64,000 nucleotides of DNA from Asterochloris sp. CNOR1. Taxonomy: Eukaryota; Chlorophyta; Trebouxiophyceae; Trebouxiales; Trebouxiaceae. The translations under genes were made by a program, and so were the position numbers. Location: NCBI GenBank assembly GCA_963969365.1, contig OZ017762.1, positions 1,364,001 to 1,428,000 of the forward strand, in the 5' to 3' direction. Shown here in pieces: positions 10,587 through 24,100 of the stretch. Every line of letters starts with the position of its first letter. Positions within the stretch are counted from its first letter, which is position 1. Below the pieces are notes generated by a model. The model saw only the letters and a program-made list of their open reading frames with translations. It did no database searches and was not told where the DNA came from.

Positions 10587-11870
10587 TGGGCACTGCTCTG
10601 AGAGAAGTGCTAGTGATATTCAGTGGCTGAGTCAGCTGCATCCTTGTGTGCATGCCCCTTTGCCTTCTTGGGCAGGCTCTGCCAGAAAGCCCACTGTGCC
10701 TGGCTGGGCCAAACAAGCTGCGCTGACTACACACCAGGCCATATGCTCTGGAGGGATGGCCCTGCAGACAGCCATCAGGGGGCTTGAAGTTCTGCAGGTC
10801 CCTGGTACATATCTCCCCTGGTAACCTTAGCTGCTGTGCTGCACTTGCTCAAGCAGCAGGATGCATGAGGCAGCTGCTCATGGCAATGCCTGATTGGTGT
10901 GTGAACTGCATGCTACTGAGACCTCAAGCCTAAGGGATCAATGTGCAGATATTGACCTATGTCAGACCTGGCTCACCTGTACTCCAAGTGACAGGACCAT
11001 GTGATGTGGCATGTTCTCCACCAAACAGCAACTAGCAAAGTAAGGCTGTGAGACTGGTCAGGTTCTGCGCTCTAATGACAAATGCAGCAGTGAGCAGGCC
11101 AGCACATGGTCATACAATTTTTGCTTGTCAGCCTGCAGGCATTCAGCAGTCCACATCTGCCTCAGCTTGCCAGAGTGGTGCAAAGCTTGTCAAAGGCAAC
11201 TCCTCAGCTGGGTGCAGTCCATGTGCAGCCCTCTGCACCCCGTGTGGGCCAGGGAGGCAGGATGCAGCAAGTGCTCCACTGTCCATGACAGGCAGGCACC
11301 ACCCCAGCAAGTTGAAGGGTGGCTTTGCATGTACAGCATTTGGGCTCGACATCTGAAGCACTCAGTTCAAAGTATGTCCACCTTGCTGCATGAAGCGCTT
11401 CTGCACTGGACTTGGCTCACATCCATGATAAGTCACCTTGCATCATTATCGCAATGCTTGAGCTCTTCTGCTGCATTTCCATTAATGTGCAAACGGCTCA
11501 AGGCAAAGTCTGGATTGGTGGCAGTCGGCAAGGCCTGGCGCTCTGCCCTGGCCAGACCAGAGTCTCACATCACGCACAGCTGCTTTCTGGAGGTCCACAG
11601 CTGACAGCTGACACCTCGGAACCCCTGCCAGCCTTGTTGTCGCTCGTCCTGCACTCCCCACCCAGGCTGACCAGGCGCAGCCCAGATGGACAGATGTCAA
11701 GCTGAGTGAACGCATGGTACCCATTGGAAGTGTTTAGACCATACGGAGTGCTGTAGGTCTGTCAGAAAGGCTGCATGAAGCACAGTTGCGCCCTATAAGT
11801 TGCAGCCATGCTGGCAAGCCCATTGCAGGACAGGCCGATGGCCGCCGCCGGCTGCAACACTGCAGCTGAG
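10587..11870. other. Gene-poor stretch upstream of the sterol isomerase gene
   Basis: No open frame here shows a recognisable family or a chain of in-phase splice sites. The part next to 10587 should carry the promoter of the minus-strand sterol isomerase gene. Otherwise I see nothing specific. Confidence 0.4.
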
Positions 11871-12134
11871 CTCATCTCATTGGCAGCCCCGCTGGCGCAC
11901 CGCTGTAGCGGGGGGACATAGCCCGCTTGAGCTGCCCAAGGACAGCTGAGTCCGCTTCACCCACAGCCCTGCTGGCGCAGCCACTGCACCATGGCAGTGT
12001 GGCCTCCCTCGGCCGCAGAGGTGCAGGCTCAGCTGCGTGTGCAAGGTGACGACCTTGTTGTGAATGCACTGCATCACCGTCAGCTGACCACCCTCAGCTG
12101 CGCTTGTGCAGAGCACCAGGGGACTGCCAGCCAA
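11871..12134 (-). pseudogene. Eroded ankyrin-repeat relic
   Basis: On the minus strand one frame reads LCTSAAEGGQLTVMQCIHN and, about 75 bases on in another frame, ACTSAAEGGHTAMVQWLRQQ followed by GCG and a stop. Further on, SGLSCPWAAQAG is visible. This matches the repeat type common in algal ankyrin proteins (C-x-x-AAEGGH-x-x-x-x-QWLR-x-x-GCPW). Two adjacent units in different frames, with a stop after the second, indicate a decayed fragment. I found no flanking exons. It may be a relic of a larger ankyrin gene or a transposed piece. Confidence 0.6.
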
Positions 12135-12526
12135 AGGTCAGGCTGGCACTGCAGGAGTCACATGTCCCCCACCGCTGCGGCACCTTCTGGATGAGAAGCT
12201 TGAGGAGGTAAGCACATACAACACCTGTGTGAGAATCCCACGCCTCCAGCCTTCAGTATTCACGCATGCGCTGCCTTCGATATGCGCCGTTGTCACGACT
12301 ACATGCAGGGATGAACATGCCATTATTGCAAGATTTCGATCACAGCGTGAGCCTACCTGACACAGAAAGGCAAGCCCAGAGCCAAGCATAGCAATCATGC
12401 AGGCCACATGCAGTTGCCAGGTGAGCCTGCCAGTCCGTTTGTACAGCCTGTTGACAGTCCAGGCTGACACCGCCTTCTGTGGAGGCAAGCCATGTATAGC
12501 TGCTTTCTTGCATACACTGCCGGCCA
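12135..12526. promoter_or_regulatory. Probable upstream region of the ELIP-like gene
   Basis: About 390 bases between the ankyrin relic and the first ATG of the ELIP-like gene. Position implies promoter and 5' UTR. No TATA box or light-responsive element could be assigned by eye. An upstream exon with transit-peptide sequence cannot be ruled out. Confidence 0.3.
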
Positions 12527-14644
12527 GTGCTGCAGCCAGTTGTGAGCACCTCAGACATCTGCAGCCAAGTACTGCCATGGATCCTGCAGGCCAGTCAGCT
12601 CCGTAGGCTGCACAGCCAGCAACGCAGCGCTAGGCTTGCAGCATGCAGGCCCCAGCACCTGGTGCCTACCAGTCGCAGGAGGATGCAGTGCCGGGCAGCA
12701 GCTGAGCCTGACCCCATGAAGGAGGCAATAGGTTCTCCCACAGTGGGGAAGCTGGACATGTCTCCCGACACTGAGACCTTCCAGGAAGTCATGGCCTTCA
12801 CGGGGCCAGCTCCAGAGGTGAGAAATCGCACAGTCGGCATCCGCTTTGGCCGCCTTTCCAGCAAAGACTGGCATTGCAGCACGGCAACTGCAGCATTGCA
12901 CACGCCAAGCAAGACCTGGTGCCTTGTGGTTGCCGGTCAAGGGCCCAGTGCGTCAGGTGAGACAGAGCCTGGCAGTGTGTAGGCTGTCTGTCTGCTTGTG
13001 TGTGTGTGAAATATGCAGGCAAACTGAATGTGTGTCCAGACTGAGAGATCTTCAGGAGATCATGCCCTTGCAAGGGGCCAGCCCTAGAGGTGAGGCAATC
13101 CCCTGCAGGTCCTGGCGTGCACATGAGGTGCCTTTGGTGAGGCAGTGCCTGGCAAACTCACCAGATTATGGCGTTCAAGGGCCTAGCTCCAAAGCTTAGC
13201 CGGCATGTGTCAGGCGCTCACTTCGGCCTCTGCTTGTGGACCGACAGCAGACCAGTGCGGTGGCTAAGACGAGCATAGTCTGTCATGCTCAACATTTGGT
13301 CATGGTCGTGAAGGATCCATGAGGTCTGTTGATTGACGCCTGGCCGGGTACATTGTATGTGTGCAGACATAGGTGTTGCTTTGGGGTGGCTCTCAAGTTT
13401 CCTCAACAGCCGTCCTGTACACCACCTGAGCTGCTGTCTCCAGGAATGGAGCCCCCTCCAGGGACTCAGTGAAGGCCCAGCTGCTTGGCCACTCACCTGT
13501 TGCATACAAATGGCTGTGCCACGCACAACACTGATAGCCTTATCTGCCATGCCACAGAGGACTGGTCGGCACCCGGCTGTGGTTGCCGCCGCCCTGCCTT
13601 GCTGTCTTGGCTCAGCCCAGGTCATGTGCAGACAGCACCCTCCTGCCCGCACCCCACCTGCACAGGACCAACAAGCACCTGGCCATGGCTGGCGTCATGG
13701 TGAAAGCTGCGTCCAGGGCATCCACTCACATATTTGTCCTATGCAACAAGTTGAGCTGTGATTGGTGGTTGCAGAGGATCAATGGGCGCCTGGCCATGAT
13801 CGGGTTCGTGGCCACCGCAGCTGCCGAGGCTGCCACTCACAAGTCTGCCCTTGAGCAGATCCAGATAGCCCCCATCAAGTTCACCATCACCATGTTTCTG
13901 ATCAGCCTGGCCTCCCTCATCCCCAAGTATGCCAGTGGCACCAGCCTGGCGGCGATCACGCAGGCCTGCAGCCGCGACGGCATGCCCCCGCAGCTTAGGT
14001 GAGGGGTGAGATGTAGAGGCTTGCAGATTCAGCTGTCAGTGGCAGCAGCCCAGAGGTAACGCACGCTGATCTGCATCCAAGACAGCATGCTGACGGCGCA
14101 GCTCAGGTAGCTTGGGGGGAGTCCAGAGGGCACAAGCTGCCTCCAGGAGAGCATGCCAATCCAACCTTAAAGTAATGTAATGGCACAAGAAGACAAGACA
14201 AGGGCTACCACTGTCCGCAATAGACCTGTGGCAGCGGCCACTGCCTGGAGGCAATGTCACAGGTCTGCGCTTGCAATGGCACACTAGGTGAGGGCGTTCC
14301 AAGACTGGCAGGGGGACGCTTGCTTGCATCCCATGGTGTGTTGCTGCCCTGTTGAAGGGCGGCTGCTCTTGCATGTGCAGGGCCAGAAAGTGCCCCGGCC
14401 TGTGACGGCATTCCTGCTGTGAGCTGGCACACCTGTATGGGTGCTCATGGATGAGCAGTCCATGATGGTCAAACCAGCAGGTTTCCAGTGCAGGGATGGC
14501 TTGCACAGCTGCAAACAGCAGTCCATGGGCATGAGGCCATGGCTGATTGACTCGGTGCCTGTTGCCTGCAGGTTCTTCAACAAGACTCATGAGGTCTGGG
14601 TCGGCCGTGTCGCCATGCTAGGTGTGGTTTTTAGAGCTTTGTAG
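12527..14644 (+). CDS. ELIP-like chlorophyll a/b-binding protein
   Basis: Three exons join in phase: 12527-12817, 13775-13998 and 14572-14644, giving about 195 residues, typical for early light-induced proteins. The N-terminus (to about residue 60) is rich in Ser, Arg and Ala and poor in acids, as in chloroplast transit peptides. Exon 1 ends FTGPAPE. Exon 2 begins RINGRLAMIGFVATAAAE, the first chlorophyll-binding helix with its ExxNGR-type motif, and continues into a second helix (FTITMFLISLASLIPKYAS). Exon 3 has NKTHEVWVGRVAMLG, the start of the third helix. These thylakoid proteins bind free chlorophyll and protect against light stress. Oddly, the frame ends nine residues after VAMLG's start, so helix three looks short. 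An alternative donor at 14622 (GTGTGG) could lead to another exon that I could not find. Confidence 0.85.
12925..13740 (+). repeat. Ghost exon edges within ELIP intron 1
   Basis: The real exon-1 end (GTCATGGCCTTCACGGGGCC to GAG then GTGAGA at 12818) recurs at about 12920-12975, 13035-13110 (ATCATGCCCTTGCAAGGGGC then CAGCCCTAGAGGTGAGG) and 13150-13215 (TATGGCGTTCAAGGGCCTAG). The start of exon 2 recurs at about 13660-13740, reading RTNKHLAMAGVMVKAASRAS compared with RINGRLAMIGFVATAAAEAA. Three donor-edge ghosts and one acceptor-edge ghost make up much of this intron. Confidence 0.8.
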
Positions 14645-15105
14645 CATGCCTCCAGCACACAGATCTTGGCCAATGTCACCTTGTGCAGTGCATGCCTGCC
14701 AGCATTTGATGCCGAAATGCTGGCATGCTGTGGCTGTTAGCTTCTGTGTAGCGCACATCTGCAGCCCCTCTGCACGCCTGGTCAGAGATGCACAACTCGA
14801 CTGCAGTGCTGAGGCAATGACTGCAAGTTCGAAAATTGTTGAAGGCTTGCTGGGACGTCTGCAGGGTTTTCTGGCCTCGTGGGCGTAGAGCTTTTTCTTG
14901 GCAGGGCATTTTTCGGAGGTTGAACGAAGCTGTCTTCTCCTGGCTTTTCTGAGACGTGACACTTGAACCTCACACTGCAGCATATAATGTGCTGGCGCAC
15001 ACTTCGCATTGCAGTGGTTGAAATTGCAATCACTTGGCTGAGCTCCTTTTCTGACAAGTACATGTTTGAGCTGGGCCAATAGTCTGCACAATGCTGAACA
15101 TACTT
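14645..15105. other. Intergenic between convergent genes
   Basis: About 460 bases between the ELIP stop and the stop of the large minus-strand coiled-coil gene. It should contain both 3' UTRs. I see no gene here. A missing final ELIP exon could lie here, but none of the acceptor sites I tried gave a helix-like continuation. Confidence 0.4.
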
Positions 15106-18100
15106 TTACAGTGTTCTGCTTCCCATTGGACTGGGGGAAACCCTTCCTGACGCAGTGGCGGGCACGCCCATCTGGCTGGGTGATGTCCTCCCAGAGCTCA
15201 GGGCCCCAGAGCCGATGCTGGGCAGTCTCAGCGCAGACTGCAGCTGTTTTCCCCCGCCACTGCGCATGGACATGAGGCTCCTCAGGTCCCTCCCTGCTGC
15301 AGCCTGCTCCTGCATGACTGCAGCTGCTGCCACTGCTGCAGCAGCTGCAGGGCTCTGCCCTCCCAGCATGACCTTCCTGCTGGCGGACCGCTGCAGGATG
15401 CTGCGCAGCTGCGCCCCATCAGGGGCATTGCTGTCGCCCAGCTGGCTGCTGGCGTTGCTGCCGTCCACAGTCTCTGAGAAGCGGACTGTGCCCGTTTCAC
15501 TGAACTGGATGCTTGCAGCTCGGCTCATCCCGGTCTCACTCCTGCGCGAGTCCAGACGGCGGAGGCTGCTGGCAGTGCCTGCAGTGTTTGAGGGAGGTAA
15601 GAACATGTTTGCATTGACTGACAGGCAGCATTTGGGGAGCATGGTTGCCTGAGAGAGATTTGAAGCAAAGTCGCCGAAGCAAAGCAGAAGCCCTTCTGAC
15701 AAGTAGTACAGATGCAGGAGGCTGTGCAGCCAGGCGTGAGTGGGGAATGCACACTTGACTCACACAAAAGCGCACCTGACAGGTAGTGTGCAGGCAGCTT
15801 TGCCGCCTGGGAGCAAGGGCTCAGCAGGACCACGCCCAGCTTCTTCTCCTCGCTGGCACTGAAGGGGTCCTTCACTATGTTGACCTTGCCAGTCGCCCTG
15901 CACAGGCACGCATCATGCTGAGCTACTCCCACACACAGGTTGGTAGGCTCCCAAAGTTGGCCGGCTCCCCTCTGCCGCCCAGCCAGTGGCAGCTGCTCCC
16001 AGGGCCTGGCAGACATGCAGTGCTCCTCAAGACAGCGCTGGACTCAAGAGAGAACCCTTGCTGCTCACACAGCGCTAAACATGACAGACGGCCCCTGCAT
16101 TGTCAACCCTGCCCATTGTACTTGCAAGGCACATGGGCGACAGGGGTTCAGTGCCACTCATTGCAAAGGGCATGCCGCCCCCTGTGCACTGCTTACTCCT
16201 GCTACCACCTTACCTGGCTTGCCCTTTGCAGGCAGTATCCGCAGCACTGAGCCAAAACCCGCCCACCTCTTGCCCATCAGGCAGGAAAGCAGCCATTGCA
16301 ACGCAGCCCAGGGCGGACTCTTGACAGCCTCAAGAGCAATGCGATTGCTCAGCGCACCCCCCGAAGGCCACCATCATCCAGCAGTCCTGGTGCAAAGCGC
16401 TGCTGCAGGGCGCGACAACACCCTTGCAGTTACCTGCAAATGCATCACCAGGCTGAGCCAGTGCAACTGTGCCCTCGCATACAGCCAGTGCAGTGAGGTC
16501 TTTTTGCACACCCTGACTGCCGCCACCATCTGGCTGAGCAGCAGGCAGTAGCTACGCTGGCAGCGTCAGGCTATGGTGAGAGGTTGCTCGCCTCTTGACG
16601 GCAGCCATCATCTGGCTGAGCAGGAGGCGGTAGGCCACCCAGGCAGCCTCAGCCCTCTCAGGGTCTCGCGCATCAACCATCCCACTGACATGAGCCAGCA
16701 GCTCCCAGTAGCGGCCGCGCACAGGCTCAGGGACCAGCGAGACCGCCTCCTGAACCTGCAGGCAGAGCAGGTGCACGCTGGTGCAATTAGGCACACACAA
16801 AAGTATCAGCACTCGCAGGACTGCATGCATGACCTACGGCCACCGTGGCACCCATGCCACTGGACCTCCTTACATGATATCAGCGGCGCCCGCCCAGGGG
16901 CTCGCAGTAGTGTTGGTGCCTGAGCCCCAGCCACGGGCGCCGCTGACATCCCGCTTCATCAGGGCACCCGCTGTGTGCAGCTGACGGCACCACCAGTGAC
17001 ACCCTTGCAGGAGGTGGCTCAGGACCAGCAAGGCAGCCTTCTGCAGAGCAGAACATGGCTGCTGTGATTTGCAGTTGGTCGCCTGGCCGTCAGGGACCAT
17101 TGCACACCTGAGTCAACAGGGGCTCAATGCCATGCAGATGCTTTAACTCAACACAGACCCCGTCTTTGTTCGGAGCACCCTGGCCCGCTTTCTGGGCTCC
17201 TGGAGAAGCTGACGGCTGCGCACCTGGGCTGACAGTTTTGGGCGCTAGGAGAGGCTGACAGGTGCTCACCTGGGCTGACAGGGGCTGGACGCCGTGCATC
17301 ACAATCGTCTCCAGGGTGACATACATGGGCTCCGCAATGGCAGCAACATCCTCGGGCTGGCGCCACCCGTTGGCTGGCACAGGAGTCAGCACCTGTCCCT
17401 TCATTTCCCTGCAGTGGGAGGCGAGAGTTGAGTGTGCTGTAGCACTTATGCCTGAGGCTGCCTCCTCGAACAGCACACAGAGCAGCACCTGCCCCTCTCC
17501 ATGCAGACAGGGTTTAAAAAGGGACAACAAGACACCACATGGCATGGTGTAGGCAGCCAGTTGGGCACATATGCTGCAGGGCAAGCGGCGGTCTGCATAG
17601 AGGCCTGATGGGTGCTATGAGGGACTGTGCAGTCTGTGATCCAAGCCATCAGAGCTGCTGGGTTTGCCAGGCTGATGCCACAGCTGGGGCCTCAGAAACA
17701 CTGCTCAGCTGCATGTGTGGGCCAGCACCGAGACCCATGGCAGCTGGGTCTCGGAGCCTGGGTCACCTCGTAGCTGCAGCGCACACCTGTAGTCAATGCG
17801 CCACATGCCTAAGCCATGAGCACGGGCAGAGTGGATCCAGCCTGCTTGGGTGACCTCGGTCTTGTCAGCAGATGAGCCACGCTGCAGGACAGCAATGTAA
17901 CAAGTTGGTGACTGCTGTGTATCTCAGGCCTGTCTGCGCAGAAGGATGAGGAGCATGGTGTCAATACCAGATGACGCAGGGCAGGAGCTAGCAGACAATT
18001 CAAGACATCTTCCTCTGTGCATGGCCTGCCATACCACGCTTCAGGGCAGGGGCTGTGTGTGCTCCTGATATCAGTAATGTCCAATGTGGCTACATTACGT

Positions 18101-21100
18101 GACGCTGCTCACCTTGACAGCTGCCTCCCACAGCACCTGCAGGCGAACTTCGTCCATGGTGGGGTCCGCAAAGAGCGCCGCTGCATCTGACTCCTCCTGC
18201 AGCGACCATGCCGGCTGCTTTAGTTGACAGCTGTGCATCATGCAGCGCACACTGCACAGAAGGTGTGCACTGGCAGAGCAGTAACTGGTCTGCACCCATG
18301 GCATCACATGACAGGCTGAGGCAGATGGCAGCCATATCAGGTTGTATGTAGCCCATGTGGGCATCAGCAAAATGCATCCATGACTGATGGCTTGGGTTTG
18401 CTGTCCCTTCATCCACCATCTTTGAGGAGACGCTGGTGGAGATGTAAAAATGTGTATCATGTTGTGCACAGGTGACAGCACTCAGCCAGGGCCTGCTGCC
18501 ACGCTGATTGCCCAGAGTACTTGGCAGACTTTAGGCGTGGGCTAAGCACCCACCATGCAGCAAACTACAAACTGACACACCAAGGTGTGTTTAGAAGCAG
18601 TTTGTTCACCTTGTGATGTAACGATAAGTTTGGCCCGCATTCATGAGCAGGTCAGCAGTGAACAGGAATACCACCGTTATGTCATACTAATGAGTCACAC
18701 CATGCTCAGCATGTTATGTGCAGCTCATCAGATCGTCCGAAGCTCACCAGATCGCTGGTCCCTGTCTGCCATGTACAAGGCGGCAATCAGGCAGAAGTCA
18801 GCCCGCTCTGCATTTGTATGCACCACTGCCCAGAGGAAGCTGGCCTACCCTGTTGATGGTCCAGTCGGCGTTGGTGTCCACGGCTGTGAAAAGAGCCACC
18901 AGACTGGCATGGTTGACTTCCAGACGCCGCTCATACTCAGCCGTCAGGGCAGCCATCAGGGCCTCTGAGGACAGCATGCCGCCTGGTTCATCCTGCAGGA
19001 AAGGGAGGTCTCCTGGAGTTCAAGATGAGCTCAGAGAAGTCAGCAGGGCATCTGAGGGAAGGCAGCCGCCCAGCTCGCCCAGCAAGAGGCAGACAGGGGC
19101 TGACTTGTCAGTGACGCAGATCTTGCAGAGGCAAGCGTGGGCAACTGATGTCAGCAGGGGCCTCTTCTCATGCAGCCAACAGGCCGGTCCCAACATGAAA
19201 GGCACATGGCCTGCCCTGAGTCAGACCTCATTTGAACACCCACAGACAGTGTGCAGACCCCGCCCTATTGACATGAGCTGAACTGAGTGCCTGCCATCCC
19301 CAAGTCCCCTTGCAATCCTGTGCACTGCTGTTGAACAGGCTGCACACGACATCAAGTGCTTGAGCACAACCTGCCTAGCCCCTGGGGTGCTGCACCTGCG
19401 GAGCCATCCTCCCAGCAAGCCTGCAGCGCCCAACCAGATCGGACTTCTTCAGCCGAGCCTGGAAGACTCACCTCACATCGTCGTCCAGGTCGTTAGACAC
19501 ATCCTGCACAGCCTCCAGCGCCCAGGTGCTGCACAGCCACTCTCCCTACAAGCCTTCAGGGCCTCACCAGCAGGGGCTCAAAGGTCAGCGTTTGGAAGTC
19601 TCTCAACCTCTCATTGTCTTCCAAGTGCTTGAACACAGCCCGCACAGCCTCCAGCGCCCAGGTGCTGCGCAGCTTCAGGGGTTGGTCATCATCAGGGAAC
19701 AGAGTTGAGATGGCTGGGGGAGTGCAGGTCTGGGCCAGGGCGCGGATCAGGGCCTGGTAGAACTCCCAGTCTTGGGGTGCTGGCCTGCACCAAGTGGGGC
19801 ACAGGGATGAAAAAGTGGCAGACAGGCACTGGCAGGCCCCAGGCATTGGGGCAGGACGCTGACAAGGTTCTGATCAGGTCCCTAGTCATTGAGGCAGCCC
19901 GCAGCAGACAGCGTCATGCCTGCTGCTGGTGCTGCGCAATGGCTTACAGGAGTCCTGCTCTTCCTCATGACACACACTTGCTGCAGCTGCCAGCCAGTTG
20001 CAGACGCAACCTGCATGACAGCCCTCACCTGTGGCTGTCACTGGCAGCAAGCGCCCCCCAGCTCTGCTCATCAAGCACTCCTGACAGGCAGCCTGTCAGC
20101 GGCAAGTCACCCTTGAGGCCGACATGTACATCAGGGCTCTCTAAAGCTCCACCTCCTGTGTCTGAGCACGCAGCCTGGCAGGGCACTCCCTCGTAAACGG
20201 CCACCTCATGCAGTTGGCGGACCAATATCTCCCACATTGCTGCAAGTTTGCTCACCAGCAGCGCACATCAAGCTCCTTGGGCAAGCAGCCCGTCAGCTGG
20301 GCAAACGCCTGCAGGCGCAGGCTTGCGCTGCAGTGCTTCTGCACCGTCTTGATGAAGTCGGCCAGGTTGGTCTCAGCCAGCGCCTTCAGGCCATACTTGT
20401 TCACATGCCAGTCATAGACCCACTGAGTCACCTGCAGGCAGTGCCAGTCATGCAACTACTGGGTTTTAGAAGCACTGGGTCGCCTGCAGGGGTGATTCCA
20501 CATGTGCTTGCCACAAATAAGTGCCAAGGCCATTCAGACACCCACCAGCTCACCACAGCAGACAGCACACTATCTCCTTCACAACAGGATCTCCACTACA
20601 TGGGGTGCTTTTAGAACCCGTTCTCTGTAATGCAACCCAGCTTTCTCCCAGGACTGTGCAGATTGAGCTCATGCCCTGGCCTGGGACGCCCCTATGTTGG
20701 CATGCCAGGGCCAGCCTGACCTCAAGCAGTCACATCATCACAAGCTTGCTCACCGACTTGCCCTTGTTGGCTTCTGGGTCTGCATAGTCCTCTGCCTGTC
20801 TGTCTGCCCACAGCTGCGCCACCATCTTGATGGCCATGGCCTTGGCCCTCAGCTTGCTCTTGGGCCTGAAGGCAGGAGCAGACAGTGATACTGAGTGAGC
20901 AGTGAGGGCAATGAGGAAAAGGATGGGAGCAAAATAGTGACACCAGCTGAGCAGTGAGGGCAATGCAGGGAACTATGGGAGCTGCCTGATGAGAAGCGGT
21001 GGGAGGCAGCCAGGAGATGCACAGGCGGCTGACAGCACAATGCGAGGCCTGCACATGGTGCAGCGGCTGACAGGCTGCATGGGGGGCCCCCTGTTGCGCA

Positions 21101-24100
21101 TTCCTTGACAGCTCTGTAAGGCCGCCGTATGCAGCAAGTCGAGGGCTGCCCACCTGCTGTCCATCATGGGTGCAAAGTCGCCCATCCAGTTGACCTTGTT
21201 CTTCTTGGGCTTGTAGGTCGGCCTTCTGACCTGCACTGAGCCAGAGTCAGCGGTCACACTGGCCTGAACACAGGAGGCTCAGACTGTACCTGCCAGGGCC
21301 AGGGAGGGCACAGTGATGCACTTAGGGAGCTACTGCTGATGCACAGCCAGGATGCAGATGGTGGTTTGCCTTGAGCTCTCATGTCCCCCGCCTCCTGTGA
21401 GCTTGTGCACAGAGCCTTTGTACACCAGAGACCGGTCCAGTGCAATTCAGCATTACCATGTCAACACCAGGGCGCACCAGAGGGGGCCAGGGTACACTCT
21501 ACCCCACACCAGACTTAACAAGCACAGTGCAGCGCATGGCGCTGCATTGCAGCAGTGGGAGTGGGCACCGCCGGATCAGGCATGAGGATACGGCTTTTCT
21601 CACCACTCAAGCTGCCCTGCAAGGGCCAACTATTTCAGCTCAGAATAGTAGCGCACCTGGCGTGGCACTACCGGCTCCGGCATGGGATCTGTCTGAACGA
21701 CACAGTGGTCCCACTCCTTTGGCTCAGGCAGCAGCGCTGCCCTGGCCCTACACACAGGCAGTGAGTGCCAAATCAGGCAGGCCATCAATGATCCCTCAGG
21801 CATGCCTTGAGGCAATCAATCATACCAAAACAGCGCTTTGGAATGCAGCCATCAGCACTGTTGTGGCCCTGCCATGGAGCGGTGCACGTTGGCAAGCCCT
21901 ACATCTAGCAGAGCTGCATCTGGGGCAGTCAGGCAACAGGCGTGCCCAGGCCCTGCAACAGGCACAGCTGCAGCTGCATCTAATGCCGCAGCCATCCCTG
22001 CACCTGCCCCAGCTCTGTGCTGAGGCGCCCACATCACAAGATGCTGCAATGCAAGAAGCCTGTGTCTTGGCCAGAAGCCGCTGCTGAGGTTGCAACTGCC
22101 CCTCAGGCGTAACTAGCACCGAAATCTTTAAGGGATCAAGAAGTGGTACGAAGACACATAATGTACAGGAAAACACATACTGAACCAAGCACAACCTCAA
22201 GCTCTCACCTGGCCTTCACCAGCTGCCTCTTCTGGAACTGCAGCTGCCCCTGCACGTCCGCCAGCTCCGCCGTGAGACGCCCAACCTGCCCACGCAGCTC
22301 GCTCACAGACTCTGCCAGCTGGGTTTCATGGGCCTCTGCCTGCTCCACCATCTGGCGTCCCAGGTCCTGGAGGTCCTGGGTGAGGTTCTGCAGCAGCAAA
22401 CAGCGCATGAGCATCGACAGGCAGAGCAGCGTGAGCTGGCAAGACCTGGGTGTTCAACAGTAGAGGGGCCCATCTGCCTGAAGCAGGCCCACGCTGCATA
22501 GGCACAGGCGTCAACATCTGACATCATTGCAGCTCGCCTAGACACACAAGATGTGACCTATGACCAGCTCTCACTGCGGCATGCTCGGAGTGAGAGGCTG
22601 CAGCAGAGGCACACAGCTCAGATGTCAAGATTAGCTTGTCACAAAGATACAGTTTGTCAATGAGAAACTCAGCAGTGTGCTTCTGAACGTTGCAGACTGG
22701 CCAGAGCGTTGCAGCACCTGCCACCATGCCAGCTCTGCGGCAAATTCACAAACATGTTTCACATATGGCTGAATGCCACTCCCTGACAATCAACGAAGAG
22801 ATGAGAGTCCACATTGGACATCAGCTCTGCATCGCTTACTGTTATGTTGGTGGTCAGGCGCCTACGGTCCGCCACTGTGACGTCCCTCAGGTTGTCCAGC
22901 TCCGTCTGGATCCTGTCGCGCTCTGCCACAGCTGCATGGCAGACCTCCTCCTGCCTTCAGGCAAGGGCTGCACTGTGACTTGCTGACAATGAGGCAGGTG
23001 CACTTTGACACAGCTGCCTCCTCCTGCCTGCATCTCAGAGCACTCAAAAGCTTCCCTGCCCCACTCTGTTCCAGCTGCTTGCAGGGATGACGCAGACACA
23101 CTTCTTGTTGATGTATGCCCTGAGCATCGCTGGTACAGGTGCCTGGCCAGACCTTTTGGTCTGTTGCCCCTGCAGGCAACAGATGCACTGAAAAGATGGC
23201 GAGCCCACTCTGCCACAGCTGCCTGGCAGACATCACAAGTCAGGCTCCCTGCCCTAATCGGCGAGACATCCCAGCAGGTTCATGGCAACAACATGTCTGA
23301 CTTTTGTGGTACCAGACAGGACAGTGGCTGTTTTGCATGTGTTGTGCAGCCATGCCTTAAATGCAGTGAGCGTGCCTCATCAGGGTCATCCTCTCCATGT
23401 GACCGCCTGCTCTTGCAGCCACCAGCTCCCTGGACGCTCCCTGGACTTGCTGAGTTCACCACGCACAGACATAGTTCCCTGAAGCCCAGTTGACCACCCG
23501 TCACCTCTGGCGGGCTGCCTCTGCTTCGCGCGCTGCCCGCTCCCCCTCTCCCAGCGAGTGGAGTGCAGCCTTGTGCCGCACCAGCAGCCGGGCATGCAAG
23601 GTGCGCGCCTGCTGCGTCTCCGCCATCATCAGGTGGATGGCCTCCCTGTAGCGGCTGCGCAGGGTCTCTATGACCCCTGCCTCCTCGCTGCACCAGGAGG
23701 CCACCTGCAGGGAGCAGCACAAAAGAGTTGCTGCTATGTTGTGTAGCCAGATGACACATGCAGACAGGTACCTGAACTCTCTGGGCAGGAATCATCAGAA
23801 GTGCAGTCTCCTTGCCAACTCAGGGGTCCACCTGCAGTCACTCAGACTGCTGCTCCTGAATTGGTTGTGGCTGGGCTGAAGCAGCAGGCGCCTGAGAGTC
23901 TCCAGAAATTCTGCCTGCATGCGACGCCTGGAGGCCAGGTGCAGGCAGCACCCAACGGCAGCTACTGCCTGCACCTTGCCGTGCAGCACGAGATGTTCAA
24001 GATGCAGCCTCCTTGCTGCACCAGGAGGCGGCCTGCAGGAAGTGGTTTCTCAAGCTTGGCTCTGCTTCTGGGCTTGGACACTCATAGCTGGCATCATGTA

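Noticed and set aside
12982-13024. TG-rich run as a simple-sequence repeat of interest
   Set aside because: It is short and lies within ghost-edge sequence of the ELIP intron, with no separate significance visible.
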